This document shows, piece by piece, positions 1 through 7,227 of a DNA stretch of 13,321 nt (positions are counted from its first letter, which is position 1; every line of letters starts with the position of its first letter). Source of the DNA: Thiotrichales bacterium (GTDB lineage Bacteria > Pseudomonadota > Gammaproteobacteria > J044); NCBI GenBank assembly GCA_024762895.1, contig JANTGN010000061.1, positions 1-13,321 on the forward strand. The letters run 5' to 3'. The notes under the pieces were generated by a model. It ran no database searches. It saw only the letters and a program-made list of their open reading frames with translations, and was not told where the DNA came from. Made by a program: the position numbers and the translations under genes.

Positions 1-154
1 TAATGGTCTCTTCCTGCTTACCCAGCAGGTGTATCGTCAGGTCGATGGGTTCTTCAAGTTGCGTCGCCGCCTCGGCAAAACGTTCCCAGGATTTGACATG
101 CCCACCCGCCCTGGGAGTCCAGTACAGATCAATGAAGACACCGACACGTAACAT
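1..154 (-). CDS. Glycosyltransferase, probable GT-B/GT4 type, N-terminal fragment (runs off the left edge)
   Basis: Only the first 51 codons are present; the gene continues beyond base 1. The start is the ATG at 154-152, three bases after the hpnN stop, with GGGAGG 8 bases upstream inside the end of hpnN. The peptide opens with MLRVGVFIDLYW, a beta-strand of the kind that begins a GT-B glycosyltransferase fold. It is followed by a Gly-Gly-His segment (GGHVKSWERFAEAA) that resembles the N-terminal nucleotide-fold glycine loop of GT4-type enzymes. Being last in the visible operon after hpnN suggests a role in hopanoid head-group or another envelope glycosylation, but that is inference from position. 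The acceptor, the donor sugar and the catalytic residues cannot be seen. It could also be a glycan enzyme unrelated to hopanoids that happens to follow the operon. Confidence 0.6.
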   Translation of the reverse strand, partial: MLRVGVFIDLYWTPRAGGHVKSWERFAEAATQLEEPIDLTIHLLGKQEETI

Positions 155-157
155 GAA

Positions 158-2797
158 TCAGGCCTCCCGCGGCATGGACTGACGCTGGCCCAGCACGGCA
201 GGTAAGACCAGCAGGGTACAGGCCATGGTCACCAGCACCCCGATGGTCAATAACTGGCCCATACTCGCGGTTCCGGGATGGGAAGAAAAGGCCAGGTTGC
301 CAAAACTGGCCACCGTAGTAAGGGCACTCAGGATCACCGCCCTGGAGGTACTGGTATGCAGCAGGTTGCCATCGGCCGGCATGGCTGTTCGCGCTCGACT
401 CACCATGTGGATGCCATTATCTACACCGATGCCCAGCAACAGAGGCAGAGTAATGATATTGGCAAAGTTAAACGGTATATCTAACAACACGCTGGCGGCC
501 GTTGTCAGTACAGCGGCCAGTAATAAAGGGATTAATACGAGCAGGGTATCACGCAGGCTGCGTAGCAATATCAACAACAGCAGGGTGATCAGGATCAGGG
601 CGGTCAAAAATGCCTGTTGAAAGGCCTTAACGGCGGCCTCACCAGAGGCGAGGTTTATGATGGGCAGATCGGTGACCCGGGGCACCTGCCCACTGACCTC
701 GTTCACGAAACGTCTCAGTTCCTGGATATCCGACAGGTCGTTCTTTGCAAAGACCATCAGGCGCCAGATTCCCGATTCACTGACCCACCGTTTCCTGATA
801 TCGAGGGGCAGGGTATCCAGGCTGGCCGGGTTCTGTTCGAGGTTTTTTTGCAGCTTGTCCAGGGCCGGGGCCAGTGCACCCACCAGTAACGCATCGAGCT
901 CAGCCAGGGCTTTTTTTTGTTCCTCTGCTGACATGGCCTCAAGTTTTTGAATCACTGCCTCAAGCGCATCTTGCAGGGCACGCTGTGACTTGTCCTGATC
1001 ACGGTCTGACTGTTCTTGAATATCCAGGCCTTTACTGAGCCCACGCAGGGCTTCCATCGTACTGGTCTCGCCTGTCGCTTCGATGGCCCGAATATCGCTT
1101 AACTGATCCCGCATCTTTGTGAGCAGATCCTGCTTTGATTCTATTTCTCGGGGTAACAGGTCCTGCACATCGATCACCTTCTGAACACTGGGCAGGGCTT
1201 CCAGTCTGGTCCGGTATTCATTGGCCTGGTCCGCCGATTCAGCCAGGACCGTCAGGCGCCAGGGCGGTGTCTCGCTGGTGGCCAGCAAGTCACGGTAGGT
1301 AGCCACGGACTCACTCTCCTGATCCCGCAGATTGAGGACATCATAATCAAAACGCGCATGTACCAGGGTATAACTGGCTATTGCCCCGATGATGAAAATC
1401 CACACCGTGATCGATTGCCCGTACTGCCTTATCCCGCGCGCCACCGGACCCGGCTCATGACTCACCTTACGGTGCAGGCGACCGGTCATCCGTACCGGTG
1501 ACAGAGAAAACAGGGCCGGCAACAGGCTCAGGCTGACAACCAGGCTGATAAACATGCCCGTGCCCGAGATCAGGCCCAGCTCAGAGACCCCGACAAAGTC
1601 CGTGGGTATAAAGGCATAAAACCCAATGGCCGTGGACAGGGCGCAAATGACCAGGGCACTACCTACATCCCTGGAGGCCTCTCTGAGCGCCCCTATATTG
1701 TCCATTTCCCGGTCGCGAAATTCCGAATATCTCAGGCTGTAATGGATCGCAAAATCGATACCCAGGCCAATATAAAGCACGGCAAAGGCCACCGAAATCA
1801 GGTTCAGACTACCAATACTAAGGGCTGCAAAACCCGCCGTCAGGCAAAGCCCTGCCAGCAGGCTGATCATCGAGTATAAAAGGATACGAAATGAGCCGGT
1901 GCCCACCCACAGCAAGGCAACCACGATCAGCAGACTCATCAGGGCGGCTATCCCCATACCCTGGCTGACACTCTTCAACTCTTCGTAGGCAAGGGCGGCC
2001 CCACCGGTGACCCTGAGCGTAATGGGCTGACCTTCACCAATGCCCAGATCATGCGACTCCGCGCGGATGGTTCGAATGGCGGTTCCGGCAGCAAAGAGAT
2101 TACTAAAATCCAGTTCCGGCTGAACAATCAATAATTGCCGGCTCTGGGACTGTTGGCTGGTGTCTGCGGCAAACAGGAGTTTCTGCCAGTCCAGCGGCTG
2201 TGGTTCATCCTGGGCATAGGCACGCAGGCTCAGGGTCGTGGCGGCGATTATTCTTTGTGTCTCTGCAGCGCCTTCATCGCCCGTCGTTGCGACTGCATTC
2301 TGTAAACTGCCCAGCAGACCCTGGGCACTGGGATGACGCTGCAAATAACTCAGCAGGGGCGTACTTTCTGAAAAGCGATCAGCCCTTTGTGACAATTCGT
2401 CTACCGTCAGATAATACAGGGCCTGATCTTCAAAGAATGCACCACCACCCGGCCAGTACACCGTTCGAAAATCATCCTTCAGCTCGGACAGTCGCTGGCT
2501 TAGCCTTTGAGTTGCCGCATAACTCGCATCGGCATCGGGTCCATCGATGACCAGCAGGAGATTGTTGCTCTGCTGGGGAAAGGCCTGTTGATAGAGCTTG
2601 AGCGTCTGGCGAAAGGGCAGGGATTCATCCAGCATCTCCGAGTTGTCCGTATTGATACCCAGATGATGAACAGCGTAGTGGAGGCTGGCGCCCGCCAGGA
2701 GCAGAAAAAACAGGATGACCCAGACCGCGTGCCTTGCCATTCGGTCCGTCCAGTTGGCCAGGGCAAAACCGATACGTTGCTCTATGCTTGCATTCAT
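158..2797 (-). CDS. hpnN: Hopanoid transporter HpnN, RND/MMPL superfamily
   Basis: This 879-residue inner-membrane RND/MMPL-type protein moves hopanoids from the inner toward the outer membrane in bacteria where it has been studied. The layout is two similar halves. TM1 is at about 24-45, followed by a periplasmic loop to about 280 and a TM bundle at about 281-432. A helix at about 463-480 begins half two, followed by a second periplasmic loop to about 725 and a TM bundle at about 726-868. Each half carries the family's charged intramembrane segment: GLGIDFAIHYSLRY (344-357) and GIGVDNGIHMVSRAR (789-803). The second loop holds a Gln/Glu/Lys-rich helical stretch (about 550-655), probably coiled coil. 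Length fits HpnN. The start ATG at 2797 overlaps the hpnG stop as ATGA; there is little Shine-Dalgarno signal, so translation is probably coupled. Position after shc and hpnG favours HpnN over a generic MMPL exporter. Confidence 0.93.
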   Translation of the reverse strand: MNASIEQRIGFALANWTDRMARHAVWVILFFLLLAGASLHYAVHHLGINTDNSEMLDESLPFRQTLKLYQQAFPQQSNNLLLVIDGPDADASYAATQRLSQRLSELKDDFRTVYWPGGGAFFEDQALYYLTVDELSQRADRFSESTPLLSYLQRHPSAQGLLGSLQNAVATTGDEGAAETQRIIAATTLSLRAYAQDEPQPLDWQKLLFAADTSQQSQSRQLLIVQPELDFSNLFAAGTAIRTIRAESHDLGIGEGQPITLRVTGGAALAYEELKSVSQGMGIAALMSLLIVVALLWVGTGSFRILLYSMISLLAGLCLTAGFAALSIGSLNLISVAFAVLYIGLGIDFAIHYSLRYSEFRDREMDNIGALREASRDVGSALVICALSTAIGFYAFIPTDFVGVSELGLISGTGMFISLVVSLSLLPALFSLSPVRMTGRLHRKVSHEPGPVARGIRQYGQSITVWIFIIGAIASYTLVHARFDYDVLNLRDQESESVATYRDLLATSETPPWRLTVLAESADQANEYRTRLEALPSVQKVIDVQDLLPREIESKQDLLTKMRDQLSDIRAIEATGETSTMEALRGLSKGLDIQEQSDRDQDKSQRALQDALEAVIQKLEAMSAEEQKKALAELDALLVGALAPALDKLQKNLEQNPASLDTLPLDIRKRWVSESGIWRLMVFAKNDLSDIQELRRFVNEVSGQVPRVTDLPIINLASGEAAVKAFQQAFLTALILITLLLLILLRSLRDTLLVLIPLLLAAVLTTAASVLLDIPFNFANIITLPLLLGIGVDNGIHMVSRARTAMPADGNLLHTSTSRAVILSALTTVASFGNLAFSSHPGTASMGQLLTIGVLVTMACTLLVLPAVLGQRQSMPREA

Positions 2798-3525
2798 GCC
2801 GATGCCGATCTTGCCAAAGGCAGAGATCCCAATTCCGGGCCCAGGGTATCGAGGGTGCGTTGCATGCTCTTTTTGGCCTCGCCAAAGGCCTTAGCCAGTC
2901 GGGCCAGTGCCAGCAGATCACGAGGATGCGTAATCAATTGACCCAGCAGCCTTAAGGGTCGTACCTGGCCATCATCATCCAGAGATGACATCAGGCTGCC
3001 TGGCAGTGCCATGTCCGCGGGATCCACGATATAGCGCAGACAGAGAAAGGGCAGACCCCTTTCCGATGCCAGCCGGGCCAGGGCAGCGGATTCCATATCG
3101 ACAGCCGCACAACCATTTTGCGCAAACAACCCGGCCTTGGCCGCAGGGCTATCGAGGACCGAATCACTAGCGCAGAGTGGGCCCTGGTGGATGGGCATTG
3201 ACGCCGATAGATGACTCAGGACACGATCACGCCAGGCATGATCGACCGAGTAATGGCATCCATCTGCAGAAAAAACTTCGTGGGGCAGGACCAGGGTCCC
3301 GGGGAGAATGGCAGGGTCTAGCGCGGCCGCCGTCCCCCAGCTGAGCAGGGCCTGTGCTCCTTTGGCAATCAGGGCCTCGCCGGCAGTCCTCGCCCTGTCA
3401 TGGCCCATACCCGATACCTGTAAAGAGACGTCATCACCGAGAGATACCGTCTGATACAACACCAGGGGTTGGTGAGTCAGCAGACGGGCCTCATCCCTGA
3501 GGGCGGCGACGATGCCGAGCTGCAT
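2794..3525 (-). CDS. hpnG: Hopanoid-associated phosphorylase HpnG (nucleoside phosphorylase family)
   Basis: HpnG removes adenine from adenosylhopane, giving the (phospho)ribosylhopane intermediate of C35 bacteriohopanepolyols. The 243-residue product has the purine nucleoside phosphorylase/MTA-SAH nucleosidase fold signature. It starts MQLGIVAALRDEARLL, has a glycine-rich SGMGHDRA segment at 38-45, SWGTAAALDP at 62-71, and the family's acidic purine/ribose-binding motif VDMESAA at 142-148. I chose the ATG at 3525 because it places the conserved N-terminal strand at residue 3 and overlaps the shc stop as TGATG. A longer reading to 3657 would only add shc antiparallel-frame sequence without family features. 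There is no clear Shine-Dalgarno, so it is probably coupled to shc. The stop overlaps the hpnN start. The HpnG assignment, rather than general MTA/SAH nucleosidase, rests on its place between shc and hpnN. Confidence 0.92.
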   Translation of the reverse strand: MQLGIVAALRDEARLLTHQPLVLYQTVSLGDDVSLQVSGMGHDRARTAGEALIAKGAQALLSWGTAAALDPAILPGTLVLPHEVFSADGCHYSVDHAWRDRVLSHLSASMPIHQGPLCASDSVLDSPAAKAGLFAQNGCAAVDMESAALARLASERGLPFLCLRYIVDPADMALPGSLMSSLDDDGQVRPLRLLGQLITHPRDLLALARLAKAFGEAKKSMQRTLDTLGPELGSLPLARSASA

Positions 3526-5480
3526 CACTGCCCGGCAGCAAATTTCAGATTGCGATAACGCGCGAGGGCCCAGAGCGGGAAGAACTTGTCGTAACCGTGA
3601 TACTTCAGATGAAAGACCATTGGGAAACCCGGTGCCGTGAAATCCGGGCCAGACCACAGGCCATCGGCATCCTGTGTTTTCAGCAGATACTCGGCGGCTT
3701 GCGCCAGCTCGGGGCTATCGACCTCGCCAGCGGCCATCAGGCCCAGCATGGCCCAGGCCGTCTGGTAGGCCGTGCTAAATTTGGCCCCCTTACCCGCCAG
3801 GCTTATATCATTATAGCTATCGTTATGCTCACCCCAGCCACCATCTTCTCGCTGGCAGGCCCTGAGCCAGGCCACGGCCTGCAGCACCATGGAATCCGTC
3901 CTGGAGATACCCGCCTGCTCCAGGGCAACCAGTACCGACCAGGTGCCATAGATATAATTGTTACCCCAGCGACCGTACCAGCCACCAAAGTCTTCCTGTT
4001 GTTCGCGCAGATAATCGATACATTGACGCATGGCGGCCTCATAGTTGGCGCCATCTTTTTTCAACTTGCCAAACAGGGTCACCACACGGGCACTGACATC
4101 AACCGAGGGCGGGTCCAGCAGGGCGCCATGATCGGCAAACGGTACCTCGTTGAGGATATAGGAATCGTTGTCGATCTCGAAGGAGGCAAACCCGCCATTG
4201 GAGGACTGCATACCCTCCAGCCATTCGGCAGCACGACTGACGTTTTCCGCGTAGTAGTCGTCCTGGGTATCGTGCATGGCCCAGGCCACTACCGCGGTGT
4301 CGTCGAGGTCGGGGTAATAATCATTGCGAAACTGGAAGGGCCAGCCTCCACCACGCAGTTCGGGGCGCATCTCCGACCAGTCGCCTTTTTCCTCCAGCAA
4401 CTGGTTTTGCTTCAGCCACTCCAGGCCGTTTCTGATCGCGGCCTCACTGCCTTCACCCCCTGACTCCTGCAGGGCCAGGGCTGCCAGCCCGGTATCCCAG
4501 ACCGGGGATACGCAGGGCTGGCAATAGGCTGAATCCTCATTGATGACCAGTAGCTTATCGATGGATTTTCTGGCGATCAGGCGATGTGGGTCATCCTCGG
4601 GATAACCTAGCAGGTCCATGGCCTCGTAGGCATTGACCATCGCCGGGAAGATGGCACCCAGACCGTCTTCTCCATTGAGTCGTTCGATGGTCCACTTTTC
4701 GGCCTTCTTAATGGCACGGTTCCTGATCCATCTGGGAATAAAAGGCTCGATATGAAATCCGACCCGATCCAGGAACAGGAAGGTCCGTTGAATCAGGTTA
4801 TTGGACTTGAAATAACACTTTACCTGGTCCGGCGGCGTCTTGAACAACTCGCTGATGCCAATGCCCAGGGGGTTGCGCGCCCGGGCCTTGAGGCTACACA
4901 GGATAGAAAGCGGCACCGTTACTGTGCGCGACCAGTAGGAAACCTTCATCAAATTGAAGGGGAACCACTTGGGGAACAGGACGATCTCTACCGGAACCAC
5001 CGGCGTGGCACGCCAGGGCAATTGCTCAAACATGGCCAGGGCGATACGCGTAAAGACATTACTGGTCTCTGCGCCACCGTGGGCCAGGATCTGCTTGCGT
5101 GCCTTTTTCATATGAGGGGCATCGGGGGCATCGCCGGCCAGCTTCAGCGCATAGTAGGCCTTGACGGACCCGCTGATATCGAAGGGCCCATCATAATAAA
5201 GGGCCCATCCGCCTTCTTCTTCCTGCTTGTCGCGCAGATAGTTAGCGATCTTGGCCTGGAGTTCCTCATCGATCTCGTCCATGTAATGCATCATGAGGAT
5301 GTATTCGGCGGGTATGGTGCTATCGGCCTCAAGTTCATAGCACCAGTACCCCGTCTCCGTCTGCTGACTGATCAGGGTCTTACACGCCCTGTCGATGGCC
5401 TGGTCCAGCTTTGACAGGCCATCATCCAGATTAACGTTAGGCGTTGTATTCATATCGATAACGTTACTCTTCGTGCTCAT
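3525..5480 (-). CDS. shc: Squalene-hopene cyclase
   Basis: Cyclises squalene to hopene/hopanol, the committing step of hopanoid synthesis, as a monotopic enzyme on the cytoplasmic membrane. The 651-residue length is normal. The catalytic acid motif DxDD is present as DLDD at 391-394 (PDLDDTAVVAWAM). Multiple QW repeats (Q-x3-G-x-W/F) are visible: QTETGYW (40-46), QEEEGGW (86-92), QSSNGGF (425-431), QEDFGGW (495-501), QREDGGW (543-549) and QDADGLW (603-609). The conserved SYWSRTVTVPLSIL (181-194) and the C-terminal GFPMVFHLKYHGYDKFFPLWALARY segment are also typical. The start ATG at 5480 overlaps the upstream squalene synthase stop as ATGA and has GGAG 4-5 bases before it. No motif is broken. 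Also called hpnF. Confidence 0.98.
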   Translation of the reverse strand: MSTKSNVIDMNTTPNVNLDDGLSKLDQAIDRACKTLISQQTETGYWCYELEADSTIPAEYILMMHYMDEIDEELQAKIANYLRDKQEEEGGWALYYDGPFDISGSVKAYYALKLAGDAPDAPHMKKARKQILAHGGAETSNVFTRIALAMFEQLPWRATPVVPVEIVLFPKWFPFNLMKVSYWSRTVTVPLSILCSLKARARNPLGIGISELFKTPPDQVKCYFKSNNLIQRTFLFLDRVGFHIEPFIPRWIRNRAIKKAEKWTIERLNGEDGLGAIFPAMVNAYEAMDLLGYPEDDPHRLIARKSIDKLLVINEDSAYCQPCVSPVWDTGLAALALQESGGEGSEAAIRNGLEWLKQNQLLEEKGDWSEMRPELRGGGWPFQFRNDYYPDLDDTAVVAWAMHDTQDDYYAENVSRAAEWLEGMQSSNGGFASFEIDNDSYILNEVPFADHGALLDPPSVDVSARVVTLFGKLKKDGANYEAAMRQCIDYLREQQEDFGGWYGRWGNNYIYGTWSVLVALEQAGISRTDSMVLQAVAWLRACQREDGGWGEHNDSYNDISLAGKGAKFSTAYQTAWAMLGLMAAGEVDSPELAQAAEYLLKTQDADGLWSGPDFTAPGFPMVFHLKYHGYDKFFPLWALARYRNLKFAAGQ

Positions 5481-6580
5481 GACTCCAGTTCCGTCTTTGG
5501 TTGACCGATATTTGTGTCTCTGGGCACACCTCGCCCGGCGAGATGAAATAAGCGGCGTAGCATGAAATTACTCCGCACATTCAGTCGGCTGAGTAGTATT
5601 GTATTCTTGACATCAGCCCGTGAGATTTTAACCTCACGGCCATCATTGAACCCGGTGTTCTGGTGGACCTTTTTCAGGGTCAGGATGGCCATACCCAGGG
5701 CCCAGAGACAGAAATTACGTATTCCCGTCTCCTGGCGTGGAATCAGAAGGGTATATTCCAGGGCCTCGTAGAGCCGTTGATGGGCTATTCCGATGAGTTC
5801 TTCCAGGCCCTGTTCAAATTCAGGACTCTTCAGGCCGGGTTTCAGATCCCTGAGATCAAAGCCATAGCGGCTGAAGACCTCCTGGGGTAACCAGCAGGCC
5901 CCACGTTCATGATCATCCCAGATATCCTTGAGGATATTGGTCATCTGCAGGCCCTGACCAAAACAGACCGAGAGCCGCATCAGCTCATCCTGGTTTCTGG
6001 CAATCTTCGGTGAATAATCGCAATACAAACGGGTCAGCATTTCACCCACAACACCGGCAACGTAGTAGCAATACTGTTCCATCTCCGGCATATCCTTCAG
6101 GCCGGCCAGGCTCTGCTGCTCCTGGAAATGCATCATGCCATGGCCCATCGTACGGACGCAGGTACTCAGGGCCTCACGTTGAGCGGTATTTAAGCCGTGC
6201 GTGATCCGTATCACAGCCTCGGTGTAACGGATCAGTTCTTTTTCTTCGGGAATAATGGCATCGGTCAGCAGGGGGGCCAGGGCCTGTGCAAACTCTGCGG
6301 CCTCGTCCTTGCCCTCGACCACCTCGGTAAACTGCGCAGCAAACCGGGTCTTCTGCTCCATGTTGAGACCCGGATCATCTTCAATGGTATCGATGATGCG
6401 GCACAGGAGATAGCCGTTGGACACCGCTTCGCGTAAACCCCGGGGTAGTACAGGGATCGTCAGGGCAAAGGTACGAGAAACGCCCTGCAGGAAATAATCC
6501 TGAAGCTCGTCTTCAGAGCTGAACCGACGCTCTGCCGGTACTGTATCGGCATTGTTCATCACGGCTTCATTGGTACCCAT
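5477..6580 (-). CDS. Squalene synthase (single-polypeptide, farnesyl-diphosphate farnesyltransferase type)
   Basis: Likely condenses two farnesyl diphosphates and reduces presqualene diphosphate to squalene, feeding the cyclase encoded next. The 367-residue protein has both Asp-rich, Mg-diphosphate motifs: DTIEDD at 64-69 and DIWDD at 219-223. Supporting segments are SRTFALTIPVLP (35-46), YCYYVAGVVGEMLTRLY (170-186) and the FGQGLQMTNILKDIWDDHERGACWLP block (207-232). It is longer than the roughly 280-residue HpnC and HpnD proteins and resembles the eukaryotic-type squalene synthase also known from methanotrophs such as Methylococcus capsulatus. No C-terminal membrane anchor is seen, so it is probably soluble or peripheral. 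The start ATG at 6580 has AGGA about 7 bases upstream. A second in-frame ATG at 6559 has a weaker site. It is the first gene of the coupled hopanoid run. Phytoene synthase is a less likely alternative given shc next door. Confidence 0.9.
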   Translation of the reverse strand: MGTNEAVMNNADTVPAERRFSSEDELQDYFLQGVSRTFALTIPVLPRGLREAVSNGYLLCRIIDTIEDDPGLNMEQKTRFAAQFTEVVEGKDEAAEFAQALAPLLTDAIIPEEKELIRYTEAVIRITHGLNTAQREALSTCVRTMGHGMMHFQEQQSLAGLKDMPEMEQYCYYVAGVVGEMLTRLYCDYSPKIARNQDELMRLSVCFGQGLQMTNILKDIWDDHERGACWLPQEVFSRYGFDLRDLKPGLKSPEFEQGLEELIGIAHQRLYEALEYTLLIPRQETGIRNFCLWALGMAILTLKKVHQNTGFNDGREVKISRADVKNTILLSRLNVRSNFMLRRLFHLAGRGVPRDTNIGQPKTELES

Positions 6581-6621
6581 TGCTTTTCCTGGCGAGTTTA
6601 TCCCGGGTAAGAGAACCGCGC

Positions 6622-6627
6622 ATTATA
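6622..6627 (-). promoter_or_regulatory. Candidate -10 box upstream of the squalene synthase/hopanoid operon
   Basis: On the minus strand the 87-base gap between the squalene synthase start (6580) and the apt stop (6668) contains a perfect TATAAT, about 42 bases before the start codon. At 16-18 base spacing I see no good TTGACA-like -35 (around 6645-6650 reads TAGCGT), so an activator, an alternative sigma factor or a chance match are all possible. If real, the hopanoid genes can be transcribed independently of the upstream apt unit. Confidence 0.4.
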
Positions 6628-6667
6628 ACGGACAGATATATCAGACGCTATGCAGGTCCCAGGCCAT

Positions 6668-7210
6668 TTACAACAGATGGTAGACCGTGGTGTTTTCCTG
6701 CAGCTTATCCTTGCCGCCCAGGTCATCGAGGCTCATGACAAAACAGGCCTCGACACAAACGCCTCCAGACTGGCGTATCAGATTGGCCGCCGCATACGCC
6801 GTGCCGCCGGTGGCAATCAGATCATCGACCAGGAGTACGCGCGGCTCTTCGATATCCAGAAAGGCATCGATATGTATCTCTACCTCGTCTACACCATATT
6901 CCAGGACATATTTTTCGGAGACCGTGGTATAGGGCAGCTTGCCCTTCTTGCGCACGGGGACAAAACCGATATTCAGCATCTGCGCGAGTGCAGCACCAAA
7001 GATGAACCCTCGAGCATCTATGCCCGCTATGAAGTCCAGATCAGACTCCTGATAACGTTCCTTCAGGTGGTTCATCAGTACCGAGAAGGCCTCGGCATTG
7101 TTCAAAAGGGTGGTGATATCCCTGAAAACAACGCCCGGTTCAGGAAAGTCCGGTATCTCGCGAATGGCGGAGTTGAGCAGGTCTCTTTCTGATGTACTGA
7201 GGGTTTTCAT
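6668..7210 (-). CDS. apt: Adenine phosphoribosyltransferase
   Basis: Converts adenine plus PRPP to AMP in purine salvage, in the cytoplasm. The 180-residue length matches bacterial Apt. The N-terminal IREIPDFPEPGVVFRDITTLL block (17-37) is the Apt hallmark. AGIDARGFIFG (62-72) and the PRPP-binding motif VLLVDDLIATGGTA (125-138) are intact. KKGKLPYTT (88-96) is the conserved flexible substrate loop. I chose the ATG at 7210 (MKTLSTSERD), preceded by AAGAGG at about 8 bases. An upstream in-frame start at 7255 would add 15 residues overlapping the preceding gene. It follows the FAD-oxidoreductase stop by 17 bases, so the two are probably cotranscribed, and it lies directly upstream of the hopanoid operon on the same strand. 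That could matter because HpnG frees adenine from adenosylhopane. Confidence 0.97.
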   Translation of the reverse strand: MKTLSTSERDLLNSAIREIPDFPEPGVVFRDITTLLNNAEAFSVLMNHLKERYQESDLDFIAGIDARGFIFGAALAQMLNIGFVPVRKKGKLPYTTVSEKYVLEYGVDEVEIHIDAFLDIEEPRVLLVDDLIATGGTAYAAANLIRQSGGVCVEACFVMSLDDLGGKDKLQENTTVYHLL

Positions 7211-7227
7211 GCAGGCAGCCTCTTGAT

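Noticed and set aside
225..950. Several overlapping plus-strand open frames opposite hpnN
   Set aside because: hpnN is continuous and well supported on the other strand, and these frames give low-complexity Arg/Ser/Gln-rich products typical of antisense shadows.
3526..3657. Extended hpnG start at 3657
   Set aside because: It would add 44 residues read from inside the conserved C-terminus of shc, without family support. The TGATG start at 3525 fits both the fold and the operon pattern.
3597..4463. Long open frame (288 codons) on the plus strand opposite shc
   Set aside because: It is antisense to an intact, motif-rich squalene-hopene cyclase. Its translation shows no recognisable domain, and it has no ribosome site or start context of its own.
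4752..5414. Open frame (220 codons) on the plus strand opposite the shc N-terminal half
   Set aside because: It is a shadow frame from the codon bias of shc; its product resembles no known family.
1..6600. Very frequent CAGGGCC/CCAGG words on the plus strand, as a possible uptake or Chi-like repeat
   Set aside because: They occur inside genes and read as common CTG-GCC and GCC-CTG codon pairs on the coding strand. Codon use explains them.
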